64,000 nucleotides of DNA, taken from Woeseiaceae bacterium (lineage in GTDB: Bacteria; Pseudomonadota; Gammaproteobacteria; Steroidobacterales; Woeseiaceae). The stretch spans positions 1 to 64,000 of the forward strand of contig JAJFKV010000028.1 of NCBI GenBank assembly GCA_021773055.1, read 5' to 3'. This document shows positions 46,737 to 55,198 of the stretch, piece after piece. Under the pieces are notes generated by a model, which saw only the letters and a program-made list of their open reading frames with translations, was not told the DNA's origin and did not search any database. How positions within the stretch are numbered: position 1 is the stretch's first letter; every line of letters starts with the position of its first letter. A program made the translations under genes and the position numbers.

Positions 46737-47623
46737 CGACAGCCGCTCAGCAACAAGCACAGCGCAATCGCGACACCGTCTTCGTTGAAGAGGGTGAAGT
46801 CCTTGAGGTCGACAACTTTCCAGGCGACCAATATGTCATGCGCATCCGCTCACCAAAGTGTGCAGCTGCCGCACAGCCTGGAAGTTTTGTTCATGTGACC
46901 TGCGACGACACGTTACCGATGCGCCGGCCGCTGTCGATAATGCGCGTCGACGGCGACTGCATAGAGATACTCTACAAAATTGTCGGCAAGGGCCTTCGGT
47001 GGCTGTCGAAGAAACGGCCCGGCGACTCGATCAACATACTCGGCCCGATAGGGCAACCATTCCGTCCTTCTTCTGATCGCCCAAGAACACTCCTGATAGG
47101 TGGTGGCGTCGGAATTCCGCCGATGATTTTCGTCGCAGACTCTTTGCGCCAGCAAGACGGCGACTGGGCGCCGTTGGCCATACTGGGTTCCGAACTACCG
47201 TTTCCGGCAGAGCTCGAGAAGTCGCAGCTCAAAACGCCCTGGGTTGGTGACGAGATAGACACTACAATGTCACTGCTCGAAGACTGGAACATCCCGTGCC
47301 GACTCGCGACGCTTGCCGGTTTCGACGGTTGCTTCGACGGTTATGTCACAGACCTGGCAGATAAGTGGTTAACAACTTTGACTCCGGACGAACTTCGCGA
47401 AGTGGAAATATTCTCCTGTGGCCCGACACCCATGCTCAAAGCCGTTGCGACACTGGCGGCTAAGTATGACCTGCCATGCCAGGTCTCGCTTGAGGAGTTC
47501 ATGGCTTGCGCCATAGGTGGTTGTGCCGGATGCGCCGTGAAGATCAAAACGGCCAACGGCGAGGCGATGAAACGTGTTTGCGTGGATGGTCCGGTGTTCG
47601 AGGCTTCAAGCGTAGTTTGGTAG
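46733..47623 (+). CDS. PyrK-like dihydroorotate dehydrogenase electron-transfer flavoprotein
   Basis: 296 residues from a GTG overlapping the pyrB stop. FAD-binding (RRPLSIMRVDGDCIEILYK) and NAD-binding (LLIGGGVGIPPMIF) domains are followed by the [2Fe-2S] motif CAIGGCAGCAVKI with the fourth Cys in KRVCVDGP. PyrK normally pairs with a class 1B PyrD to pass electrons from dihydroorotate to NAD. The linkage to pyrB supports a pyrimidine role, unusual for gammaproteobacteria that rely on the quinone-linked class 2 enzyme. Confidence 0.87.
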   Translation: MTTAAQQQAQRNRDTVFVEEGEVLEVDNFPGDQYVMRIRSPKCAAAAQPGSFVHVTCDDTLPMRRPLSIMRVDGDCIEILYKIVGKGLRWLSKKRPGDSINILGPIGQPFRPSSDRPRTLLIGGGVGIPPMIFVADSLRQQDGDWAPLAILGSELPFPAELEKSQLKTPWVGDEIDTTMSLLEDWNIPCRLATLAGFDGCFDGYVTDLADKWLTTLTPDELREVEIFSCGPTPMLKAVATLAAKYDLPCQVSLEEFMACAIGGCAGCAVKIKTANGEAMKRVCVDGPVFEASSVVW

Positions 47624-47641
47624 CACTCGATCGCGGTGTTT

Positions 47642-47842
47642 CTAGCTGGCCGCGTCGTCATGGAAAATTTCTTCAATAGACGCACCAAACAATCTGGCGG
47701 CTTTGAATGCCAGCGGCAGGCTGGGATCGAATTTACCTTTTTCGATAGCGTTGACCGTCTGTCGTGAGACTTCAAGCTCAGCCGCTAACTGAGCCTGCGT
47801 CCAGTCACGCTCGGCTCGCAGTACTTTGAGACGATTCTTCAT
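47642..47842 (-). CDS. small XRE-family transcriptional regulator
   Basis: 66-residue helix-turn-helix protein (MKNRLKVLRAERDWTQAQLAAELEVSRQTVNAIEKGKFDPSLPLAFKAARLFG). Its start overlaps the stop of the upstream membrane-protein gene (ATGA). It resembles the small regulators paired with membrane proteins in many genomes. A perfect inverted repeat over the promoter of the operon is the probable autoregulatory site. Confidence 0.92.
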   Translation of the reverse strand: MKNRLKVLRAERDWTQAQLAAELEVSRQTVNAIEKGKFDPSLPLAFKAARLFGASIEEIFHDDAAS

Positions 47843-48261
47843 CGGTATTTCCTGTGGCCGGCGATCATGCCAACGAGGAATGTGAGGCACATCAGAATCA
47901 TCACGTGCGAAATTTCTGGTTGGGCAGTAATGAGCTGTATGTCTTCCAGCAGCTCGTAGCTGGAAGCACATATCAATCCGACACCCAGTGACAATACAGC
48001 TGCGTCGCGAAATATTTTCTGGTGCATTTCATCCATGCCCTGCAGGTGCCGTTTGGTCGCGAAGATCATTCCAAAGCCAACTCCGACATTGATCAGAACA
48101 CCGAGAATCGTTAATCCAGTGTGGAAATCCCAAATAAATTTGGGGCCGAACGCAGCCAAAGCCGTGGTCAAAACCCAGGCCAGAGCCCATATCATGACTC
48201 GAGTCGTGTTTTTCGCGGTGCTCGCCTCCCAATCACTGACGTCCGTTGATTTCTTATTCAT
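47839..48261 (-). CDS. four-helix membrane protein paired with an XRE regulator
   Basis: 140 residues with four predicted membrane helices (about 20-40, 48-67, 84-104, 112-132) separated by short loops. No family that I recognise. An AAAGGAAA ribosome site supports the ATG. Being coupled to the XRE regulator gene, it may modulate or be controlled by it; its function is unknown. Confidence 0.83.
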   Translation of the reverse strand: MNKKSTDVSDWEASTAKNTTRVMIWALAWVLTTALAAFGPKFIWDFHTGLTILGVLINVGVGFGMIFATKRHLQGMDEMHQKIFRDAAVLSLGVGLICASSYELLEDIQLITAQPEISHVMILMCLTFLVGMIAGHRKYR

Positions 48262-48302
48262 AAGTCAATTTCCTTTGTCCTAATGTAAGGTTAACTTGAC
48301 TC

Positions 48303-48331
48303 ACGATACCGTGACAAACCAATCATGTCAA
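48303..48331 (-). promoter_or_regulatory. sigma-70 promoter of the membrane-protein/XRE operon
   Basis: Minus-strand -35 TTGACA (48326-48331, perfect), 17-base spacer, -10 TATCGT (48303-48308). Transcription would start about 35 bases before the first start codon. Confidence 0.7.
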
Positions 48332-48342
48332 GCAAACTTGAC
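48327..48342. promoter_or_regulatory. operator candidate overlapping the XRE operon promoter
   Basis: GTCAAG-CAAA-CTTGAC, a perfect 6-bp inverted repeat with 4-base spacer covering the -35 element. A further CTTGAC half-site lies at 48295-48300 near the start of transcription. The layout fits autorepression by the small XRE regulator. Confidence 0.65.
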
Positions 48343-48444
48343 AAAAAGATTAGCAAACATGACTTACTTGGCGGCCTGATCAGGAAAACAAGGCCGGCAG
48401 CCAGCACATACCTAGCGAGCGAGCTGGCGAATTAGTACGCGTTT

Positions 48445-49503
48445 CTACCCACCAAAGTTAACCTTGGCCTCAAGGTTAGCCCGAGAATCAGCATGTGACA
48501 TCGCCTCATCCATGGTGATAGTGCCCAGCTTGTAGAGATCCAGGAGCGCATCGTCGAACGTCACCATGCCCTGCTCGCCACTATCCTTGTGCGCTTCCTT
48601 GACGGCGGAAATATCGCCCTTAAGAATCAGGTCCTTGATGTGTGGCGTATTCAACATGAGCTCAACGGCGGCTACGCGCTTGCCGTTTCGGGCCCGTACC
48701 AGGCGTTGTGCCAATATGGCTCGCAGGTAATGAGCCAAATCCATAAAGACTTGCCCATGCTGTTCCTGCGGGAACAGGTTAATGATTCGGTCCAGCGTTT
48801 CCGCCGCATTATTGGAATGCACTGTCGCCAGGACAAGGTGACCGGTACCGGCCATATCCAAAGCGGCACGCATAGACTCAGTATCACGAATCTCACCAAT
48901 CTGAATAACATCCGGCGCTGCACGCACCGCACTCTTCAGCGCGCGGTTGTAAGATTTGGTATCCAGGCCAACTTCGCGTTGGTTAATGATCGATTGCTTG
49001 TTGGGGTGCAGAAATTCGATCGGATCCTCGATCGTAATGATATGAGACGAGGTTTTTTCATTGCGATGGTTGATCATCGCCGCAAGCGTGGTTGATTTGC
49101 CGGCGCCCGTAGCGCCCACCATCAGTATTAATCCGCGCCGCAACATGACCAGCTCCTTGAGCTGTTCCGGCATGCCGAGTTCATCCAGCGTTGGTAAATC
49201 TGACGTGATGTATCGCAGGACCATCGAGACACTGCCACGCTGATGAAAAACGTTGACACGAAATCGCCCAAGACCCTTCTCTGACAAAGCGAAGTCTATT
49301 TCCAGTTCCTTGTTGAACTGATCCATCTGATCTTCGGTCATGAGCTCGAACGCCGCCTGCTTCACCATCTTGGGCGTCATTTCCAGCTTGTTAACCGGCA
49401 TGATCTTGCCTTCGATCTTGATCTTGGCCGGAGAGAACGGTGCGAAGAAAAGATCCGAAGCCTTTTTCTCAACCATTAACTTGAATAGCGGTTTGACGTT
49501 CAT
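48445..49503 (-). CDS. PilT/PilU-family retraction ATPase, third paralogue
   Basis: 352-residue hexameric ATPase. Walker A VGATGAGKST (near 131-140), Asp box (TIEDPIEF), Walker B with GEIRD, and His box (TGHLVLATVHSNN) are complete. The AIRNLIRE-type helix is replaced by PHIKDLILKGDISAV. It ends in LEAKVNFGG without the long PilU tail. It lies 21 bases after pilU, so three such ATPases form one operon. Confidence 0.93.
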   Translation of the reverse strand: MNVKPLFKLMVEKKASDLFFAPFSPAKIKIEGKIMPVNKLEMTPKMVKQAAFELMTEDQMDQFNKELEIDFALSEKGLGRFRVNVFHQRGSVSMVLRYITSDLPTLDELGMPEQLKELVMLRRGLILMVGATGAGKSTTLAAMINHRNEKTSSHIITIEDPIEFLHPNKQSIINQREVGLDTKSYNRALKSAVRAAPDVIQIGEIRDTESMRAALDMAGTGHLVLATVHSNNAAETLDRIINLFPQEQHGQVFMDLAHYLRAILAQRLVRARNGKRVAAVELMLNTPHIKDLILKGDISAVKEAHKDSGEQGMVTFDDALLDLYKLGTITMDEAMSHADSRANLEAKVNFGG

Positions 49504-49524
49504 TTATTCACTGTCCCTGTTGGC

Positions 49525-50682
49525 TCAGAAAATCTGGGCCGAATCCTCTTCCATGATGCGCAAACTTTCGGACTGCTGATCAGCAGCCGTCGAGTCGCGC
49601 TTGCTTTCAAGCTTAATACGCAGACGCAACTCGTTCTTCGAATCGGCATTACGCATGGCCTCTTCGTAGGAGATCGTGCCTTCCTCATAAAGCGCAAACA
49701 GCGACTGGTCGAATGTCTGCATGCCCAGTCGCGTTGACTTGGCCATGATTTCCTTGATCTGGCCGACCGCGCCTTTGAAGATCAAATCCTGAATCAATGG
49801 CGTGTTGAGCATGATTTCCATTGAGGCAACGCGGCCGATGCCACCCTCGCGTGGCACGAGGCGTTGCGACACGAATGCTTTGGCATTCAGCGATAAATCC
49901 ATCAATAACTGCTGACGTCGCTCGTCAGGGAAAAAGTTGATAATTCTATCGAGCGCCTGGTTGGCGCTGTTGGCGTGCAGAGTCGCGAGGCACAGGTGAC
50001 CCGTTTCGGCAAACTGGATGCCGTATTCCATCGTTTCCTTGTCACGAATCTCGCCGATGAGAATAACGTCGGGAGCCTGCCGCAAAGTGTTCTTCAATGC
50101 CGCATGCCAGGAATCCGTATCGACCCCGACTTCGCGCTGTGTAATGACACAGCCCTCATGAGGATGCACATACTCAATCGGATCCTCAATCGAAACGATA
50201 TGGCCGCGCGAATTCTTGTTGCGATGACCGATCATCGCAGCGAGCGTTGTTGACTTACCTGAACCGGTACCGCCGACGATGATGCAAAGACCGCGCTTGT
50301 TCATCACGACGTCTTTTAAGATCGGTGGCAGTTCAAGGTCTTCCAGGGTTGGGATTTCTGTCGTAATGGTTCTGAGTACCGCGCCAACCATTCCCTGCTG
50401 AATAAATGCGCTAACACGGAAACGACCGATTCCTTGCGGCGCAATCGCGAAGTTCGCCTCTTTGGTCGCGTCAAATTCCTTAATCTGCTTGTCGTTCATG
50501 ATTGAACGCACCATGATCGCCGCCTGATCAGCCGACAACGGCGTGTCCGTCGCTTTGTGGATCGTGCCATCGACCTTGATCGCCGGCGGGAAAGACGCCG
50601 TGATAAATAAGTCCGACCCGTCCCGTTCGACCATCTTACGCAACAGGTTTTGCGTTAGTCGTACCGCTTGCTCGCGTTCCAT
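49525..50682 (-). CDS. pilU: PilU, accessory pilus retraction ATPase
   Basis: 385 residues, close to P. aeruginosa PilU in length and sequence (SDLFITASFPPAIKVDGTI; GGTGSGKSTTLAAMIGHRNKN; TLRQAPDVILIGEIRD; FAETGHLCLATLHANSANQALDRI). PilU needs PilT but adds retraction force. The extended polar C-terminus (SKRDSTAADQQSESLRI) is PilU-like. 41 bases downstream of pilT. Confidence 0.95.
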   Translation of the reverse strand: MEREQAVRLTQNLLRKMVERDGSDLFITASFPPAIKVDGTIHKATDTPLSADQAAIMVRSIMNDKQIKEFDATKEANFAIAPQGIGRFRVSAFIQQGMVGAVLRTITTEIPTLEDLELPPILKDVVMNKRGLCIIVGGTGSGKSTTLAAMIGHRNKNSRGHIVSIEDPIEYVHPHEGCVITQREVGVDTDSWHAALKNTLRQAPDVILIGEIRDKETMEYGIQFAETGHLCLATLHANSANQALDRIINFFPDERRQQLLMDLSLNAKAFVSQRLVPREGGIGRVASMEIMLNTPLIQDLIFKGAVGQIKEIMAKSTRLGMQTFDQSLFALYEEGTISYEEAMRNADSKNELRLRIKLESKRDSTAADQQSESLRIMEEDSAQIF

Positions 50683-50723
50683 CGTTCTTTACTCCAATCA
50701 AGCTGCTCCGGATAAGTGCAGCC

Positions 50724-51764
50724 CTAGAAATTTTCCTTATTGGCAGCTCGAAATCGTGCCTCTTCCTTGTTGATGAGACCTTTCGTCAACAAGTCTTTGA
50801 GATTCTGATCGAGCGTCTGCATTCCGACACCCTGGCCCGTCTGAATCGCTGAATACATTTGCGCTATCTTGCCCTCACGGATCAGATTTCTGATCGCAGG
50901 CGTTCCGACCATAATTTCGTGCGCGGCGATTCGACCGCCACCGACCTTTTTGAGCAAAGTCTGTGAAATTACGGCCCGCAGCGACTCGGACAACATCGCA
51001 CGAACCATTTCTTTCTCTGCAGCCGGGAACACGTCAACAATACGATCGATGGTCTTGGCGGCGGAGCTCGTATGTAATGTGCCGAACACCAGGTGACCAG
51101 TTTCAGCACCCGTTAATGCCAGACGAATAGTTTCCAGATCGCGGAGCTCGCCGACCAGGATTACATCGGGGTCTTCACGCAGGGCTGAGCGCAACGCTTC
51201 ATTGAAGCCCAGAGTATCGCGATGCACTTCGCGCTGATTGATCAGAGATTTCTTAGATTCATGCACAAACTCGATCGGATCCTCGATAGTGAGAATATGG
51301 TCAGGCTTGTTGTCATTAATATAGTCGACCATCGCAGCAAGAGTCGTCGATTTACCGGAGCCCGTAGGCCCGGTGACCAGCACGATTCCCCGCGGATGCA
51401 TCGCAAGGTCTTTGAAGATCGGTGGCGCGCCGAGATCATCGAGCGTCAATATCTCTGACGGAATAGTTCGAAATACCGCCGCTGAACCACGATTCTGATT
51501 GAATGCGTTTACTCGAAAACGCGCCAATTTCGGAATTTCGAAAGAGAAATCAGTCTCGAGAAATTCCTCGTAGTCTTTACGCTGCTTGTCATTCATGATG
51601 TCGTACACCATGCTATTGACGTCCTTGTGGGTGAGCGCCGGCATATTGATGCGTTTGATGTCACCATCAACGCGAATCATAGGCGGCACACCACCTGACA
51701 AGTGCAGGTCGGAGGCATTGTTCTTTACCGTGAACGACAATAGTTGAGCAACGTCGACGGCCAT
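50724..51764 (-). CDS. pilT: PilT, pilus retraction ATPase
   Basis: 346 residues starting MAVDVAQLLSFTVKNNASDLHLS, preceded by a GGGAG ribosome site. Walker A TGPTGSGKST, Walker B with GELRD, the His box and the PilT hallmark AIRNLIREGKIAQMYSAIQTG are all present. Drives retraction for twitching. First gene of pilT-pilU-third paralogue; divergent from yggS, as in P. aeruginosa. Confidence 0.96.
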   Translation of the reverse strand: MAVDVAQLLSFTVKNNASDLHLSGGVPPMIRVDGDIKRINMPALTHKDVNSMVYDIMNDKQRKDYEEFLETDFSFEIPKLARFRVNAFNQNRGSAAVFRTIPSEILTLDDLGAPPIFKDLAMHPRGIVLVTGPTGSGKSTTLAAMVDYINDNKPDHILTIEDPIEFVHESKKSLINQREVHRDTLGFNEALRSALREDPDVILVGELRDLETIRLALTGAETGHLVFGTLHTSSAAKTIDRIVDVFPAAEKEMVRAMLSESLRAVISQTLLKKVGGGRIAAHEIMVGTPAIRNLIREGKIAQMYSAIQTGQGVGMQTLDQNLKDLLTKGLINKEEARFRAANKENF

Positions 51765-51848
51765 ATTTCTCCCTCTTTCTGAGTAGCCGGACTTACCATA
51801 ACCCGGAACTGAATTAAGCCTAGTATAGCGAAGCAACCGGACTAAAAC

Positions 51849-52538
51849 GTGATTGGAGTCACGGAAAACCTAGCCTCGATCCGAGATTCAGTGGCGTTTT
51901 GTGCCACCGAAGCCGGGCGCCAGCCAGATGCTGTTAAATTGCTCGCCGTGAGCAAGAAACAGCCTGTTTCGAAGATTCTGGATGCCGCGAACGCAGGCCA
52001 ACGCGATTTCGGCGAGAACTTCGTCCAGGAAGGGCTCGAAAAAATAGCCAAAACCCAGGGTAATAACCTGATCTGGCACTTCATCGGGCACCTGCAGAAC
52101 AATAAAACACGTGTGGTCGCCGAGAACTTTGACTGGGTTCACACCATCGACAAATTGAAGACGGCAGAACGCCTCAGCAAGCAACGACCTGAGGCGCTCG
52201 GGCCGTTGAACATCTGCTTGCAGATCAATGTTGACAATGAGGTCGACAAGTCCGGAATCCCGATTGACTCCCTGCCGGATCTCGCTGCAGCCTGTGCCGA
52301 ATTACCGAATATCGCGCTTCGCGGCCTAATGTGTCTGCCCGCGATAAGAGCCGAGTTCGACGAACAACGACTACCATTCGCGAGGCTTCGTGAACTCGCC
52401 GGGCAGCTGCGTGATAATGGCGTGATGACGGATACCTTGTCGATGGGCATGAGCGGCGATTATCGTGCGGCGATATTTGAAGGTGCTACCGTCGTGCGAA
52501 TTGGTACGGCGTTATTTGGTGAAAGAAACAAGAGCTGA
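51849..52538 (+). CDS. yggS: YggS/PROSC-type pyridoxal-phosphate homeostasis protein
   Basis: 229-residue PLP-binding TIM barrel. The lysine that holds PLP is in LLAVSKKQP, with the conserved FGENFVQEG, WHFIGHLQNNK and SMGMSGDYRAAI segments. It buffers free PLP and has no known catalytic activity. GTG start. It opens the yggS-proC-yggT-yggU run found in many gammaproteobacteria. Confidence 0.95.
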   Translation: MIGVTENLASIRDSVAFCATEAGRQPDAVKLLAVSKKQPVSKILDAANAGQRDFGENFVQEGLEKIAKTQGNNLIWHFIGHLQNNKTRVVAENFDWVHTIDKLKTAERLSKQRPEALGPLNICLQINVDNEVDKSGIPIDSLPDLAAACAELPNIALRGLMCLPAIRAEFDEQRLPFARLRELAGQLRDNGVMTDTLSMGMSGDYRAAIFEGATVVRIGTALFGERNKS

Positions 52539-52546
52539 CAGAAACT

Positions 52547-53386
52547 ATGGATTACGGGAAAGTTGCATTTATCGGTGGCGGCAACATGGCACGCGCTCTG
52601 GTTGGCGGAATGCTGGCAGCAGGGTACGAGCCGGGTCACGTGTTGATCTCAGACCCTGTTGCGGAAAATCGCGATAGTCTGGCAAACGAGTTTCCGGGCG
52701 CTATCGTGAGCGACAGCAATGCAGAAGTCGTACGCGAAGCTGAGTGCGTGGTGCTAGCCGTCAAGCCGCAGATTCTTTCTGCTGTTTGCAAACCGCTGGC
52801 AGCTGCTGTGCAACAAACCAGACCCCTGATCATCTCCGTCGCCGCGGGTGTGCGCAGTAACGACATCGACTCCTGGCTAGGTGGCGAGCTCTCCGTCGTA
52901 CGCGTCATGCCCAACCAGCCGGCGTTGCTGCGGCTCGGTGTGTCCGGCATGTATGCCAACGACAAAACCAGTAAGCAACAACGGCGAGCGGCGAACAACA
53001 TTGTTTCAACAACCGGACCTGTCGTTACTGTCGCGAGCGAAGACGATATCGATACGGTAACTGCTGTCTCCGGTACCGGACCGGCCTACTTTTATCTGCT
53101 CGTCGACATGCTCGTGAACGTTGCTGTAGAGCTTGGTCTGGATCATGAATCAGCGCTCGCACTGGTCCTCGAGACCGCACGTGGCGCTGGCGAAATGGCC
53201 GAGCAATCCGGAGAGTCCATGGACACGCTAATTGCCCGTGTTCGTTCACCTGGCGGCACCACGGCGGCGGCATTCGACCACCTCGACGCCCATGGCTTTC
53301 GTGATATCTTCAGCGCTGCCGTTATTGCCGCCCGTGACCGCGCGGTCGACCTCGCCGATCAGGCACACGAAAACAGTCAGGACTAG
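52547..53386 (+). CDS. proC: pyrroline-5-carboxylate reductase
   Basis: Last step of proline synthesis. 279 residues. Rossmann motif AFIGGGNMARALVGGML, VVLAVKPQ, and the signature TVTAVSGTGPAYFYLLVDMLV ... RSPGGTTAAAF are intact. Eight bases after yggS and 2 bases before yggT. Confidence 0.96.
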   Translation: MDYGKVAFIGGGNMARALVGGMLAAGYEPGHVLISDPVAENRDSLANEFPGAIVSDSNAEVVREAECVVLAVKPQILSAVCKPLAAAVQQTRPLIISVAAGVRSNDIDSWLGGELSVVRVMPNQPALLRLGVSGMYANDKTSKQQRRAANNIVSTTGPVVTVASEDDIDTVTAVSGTGPAYFYLLVDMLVNVAVELGLDHESALALVLETARGAGEMAEQSGESMDTLIARVRSPGGTTAAAFDHLDAHGFRDIFSAAVIAARDRAVDLADQAHENSQD

Positions 53387-53388
53387 TC

Positions 53389-53949
53389 ATGCCGAACAAT
53401 CTAGCGTCCGCGCTCGTCTATATCATCAATGCCGTGAGCAGCATCGTCCTGCTCGTTTTATTATTGCGCTTGATTTTGCCATTCTTGCGAGCCGACTTTC
53501 GAAACCCTATTGCTCAGGGCATTTTGAGAATCACATCGCCGATAGTGATCCCGGTACGAAGAGTTTTGCCTTCTTTTGGCCGCCTGGACACAGCGACGAT
53601 TCTGATCGCGTTTGCCATTCAGATGCTGACTATCTGGTTGATGCTTAGAATATTTGGATCCTCAGCTCCATTGGGTGTCATGGCGTTTGCGGCGGTCATT
53701 AAATTGCTGGTCCTCACTGTCAATCTGTTCATCTATGCGATCATTATTCGCATCGTTCTCAGTTGGATAGCGCGCGGCCAGTACAGCCCGGTGACAGCAA
53801 TCGTCAGTACAATAACCGAACCGGTGTTGCGGCCATTTCGCCGCATCATCCCGCCGCTGGGTGGATTCGATATTTCGCCGGTATTCGCGGTAATTTTACT
53901 CACCGCCTGTACTATCGTTATCAGCGGATTCCTGCCATTCTCAATCTAG
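53389..53949 (+). CDS. yggT: YggT family membrane protein
   Basis: 186 residues, two YGGT modules each with a pair of hydrophobic segments (about 8-30, 62-82, 95-120, 165-185). Matching family hallmarks are LILPFLRADFRNPIAQGILRITSPI and LSWIARG ... ITEPVLRPFRRIIPPLGGFDISP. It may take part in cell division or osmotic adaptation; function is not settled. Confidence 0.93.
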   Translation: MPNNLASALVYIINAVSSIVLLVLLLRLILPFLRADFRNPIAQGILRITSPIVIPVRRVLPSFGRLDTATILIAFAIQMLTIWLMLRIFGSSAPLGVMAFAAVIKLLVLTVNLFIYAIIIRIVLSWIARGQYSPVTAIVSTITEPVLRPFRRIIPPLGGFDISPVFAVILLTACTIVISGFLPFSI

Positions 53950-53957
53950 CCCCGGAA

Positions 53958-54212
53958 ATGAAACAATGTACCCGCCCGCAGGGTGAGGACATTGTCATCG
54001 CGGTGCGCGTCCATCCGCGGGCGAAACACAGCGAGATTGCCGGTATTCGCGACGGGCAGTTACAAATTCGCACTACCGCCCCGCCAGCCGATGGCAAAGC
54101 AAACAATGCCGTCAGGAAAATGCTCGCCAAATACCTTGGCATTGCGCCGTCCACGCTAACGCTGCTGCGCGGGGAATCGCAACGGAACAAGCAATTCCTC
54201 ATACGGGTCTAA
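53958..54212 (+). CDS. yggU: YggU/DUF167 family protein
   Basis: 84 residues matching UPF0235 (IAVRVHPRAKHSEIAGIRDGQLQIRTTAPPADGKANNAV). Function unknown. It starts 8 bases after yggT in the same direction; a longer in-frame reading back into yggT is rejected. Confidence 0.93.
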   Translation: MKQCTRPQGEDIVIAVRVHPRAKHSEIAGIRDGQLQIRTTAPPADGKANNAVRKMLAKYLGIAPSTLTLLRGESQRNKQFLIRV

Positions 54213-54250
54213 ATGGTTTATAGTGATTTGAACCAGAGGGGGCAGGTGTC

Positions 54251-54739
54251 ATGATTCGAAGAACACTACTTATTTCCATGTTTGCGCTGATTTCCGCTTG
54301 CGGCGGACCCGGCGATTCCGGAGATGTCCCTCAGGCACAACCCGCAGGAGCGACCTCTGCAGATATCGGAAATCACGTCGTACACTTCAGTGCACAGTCA
54401 ACTGACCAATTGCCACCTGCAGTTGCCCGCGAATACAACATCGTTCGCAGCAAGAATCGCGCAATGCTGAATGTTTCGGTGATTCGTAAATCGGATAGTA
54501 CGCCGACGGTCGCGGACGTTTCTGTCAACACGGTTAATCTCACGGGACAACTCAAGAACATCACAATGCGTGAGATCAAGGAAGGTCGAGAGGGAGGCGA
54601 TGAAGCGGTCGCTATCTACTACATCGGCGATACAACCGTCGCCAATCGCGAAGTTCTGGTATTCGATATCAGCGTCAAACCTGACGGTGAAGAAATAGCT
54701 TCCAAAGTTCGCTTCAAGAGACAGTTCTACAGCGACTAA
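54251..54739 (+). CDS. DUF4426 lipoprotein-like protein
   Basis: 162 residues. A lipoprotein-type signal (MIRRTLLISMFALISACGG, Cys at 17) is followed by a single beta-rich domain (HVVHFSAQSTDQLPPAVAREYNIVRSKNRAML ... FKRQFY) that fits DUF4426, which occurs in the same neighbourhood in Pseudomonas. Role unknown. A ribosome site GGGGGCAGG precedes the ATG. Confidence 0.85.
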   Translation: MIRRTLLISMFALISACGGPGDSGDVPQAQPAGATSADIGNHVVHFSAQSTDQLPPAVAREYNIVRSKNRAMLNVSVIRKSDSTPTVADVSVNTVNLTGQLKNITMREIKEGREGGDEAVAIYYIGDTTVANREVLVFDISVKPDGEEIASKVRFKRQFYSD

Positions 54740-54761
54740 CACATTCCGCCATACCCGGACA

Positions 54762-54785
54762 GGCCTTGAATAAAAGGCCTTTCTT
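54762..54785 (+). terminator. intrinsic terminator of the yggS-DUF4426 operon
   Basis: GGCCTT-GAATAA-AAGGCC stem-loop followed by TTTCTT, 23 bases after the DUF4426 stop. Confidence 0.8.
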
Positions 54786-54833
54786 CGGTTACGCGCACCG
54801 AAAACATATGTTATCGTCGCGCTGCTTTCATTG

Positions 54834-54858
54834 CGGGCAGCAGCCCGTTTTTGTTTTT
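54834..54858 (+). terminator. terminator-like hairpin in the leader of the HU gene
   Basis: CGGGC-AGCA-GCCCG followed by TTTTTGTTTTT, ending 20 bases before the HU start codon and just ahead of its ribosome site CCAGGAG. No promoter is visible between the hairpin and the gene. It either attenuates HU expression or ends a short upstream transcript. Confidence 0.55.
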
Positions 54859-54877
54859 ATCCAGGAGTCAGTTTTTC

Positions 54878-55198
54878 ATGGCAGCAAACACCAAGAAGCC
54901 ACCAACCAAGTCTGAGATCTACGCAAAGATTGTTGACGACACGGGTTTGGCGCGCAAAGACGTAGCAGCAGTTTTCGAATCACTCAACGGCCAGATCCAG
55001 AAGAATCTTGGTGGCCGCGGCGCCGCAGGAATGTTCACCGTTCCCGGTTTGCTGAAAATGCGGGTTGTTAAGAAGCCAGCTCGCAAAGCTCGCAAGGGCA
55101 CCAACCCGTTCACGGGTGAAGAGATGATGTTCAAGGCGAAGCCAGCAACCAAGGTTGTTAAGGTTTCTGCGTTGAAGGGCCTGAAAGATATGGTCTGA
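54878..55198 (+). CDS. HU-family DNA-binding protein
   Basis: 106-residue nucleoid protein. The helical dimerisation part (TKSEIYAKIVDDTGLARKDVAAVFESLNG) and the DNA-binding arm (RKARKGTNPFTGEEMMFKAKPATKVVKV) are complete. A basic Ala/Lys-rich N-terminal extension and GGRGAAGMFTVPGLLKM mark it as the larger HU subtype, not HupA/HupB or IHF. The ATG is preceded by CCAGGAG; upstream in-frame codons overlap the hairpin. Confidence 0.94.
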   Translation: MAANTKKPPTKSEIYAKIVDDTGLARKDVAAVFESLNGQIQKNLGGRGAAGMFTVPGLLKMRVVKKPARKARKGTNPFTGEEMMFKAKPATKVVKVSALKGLKDMV

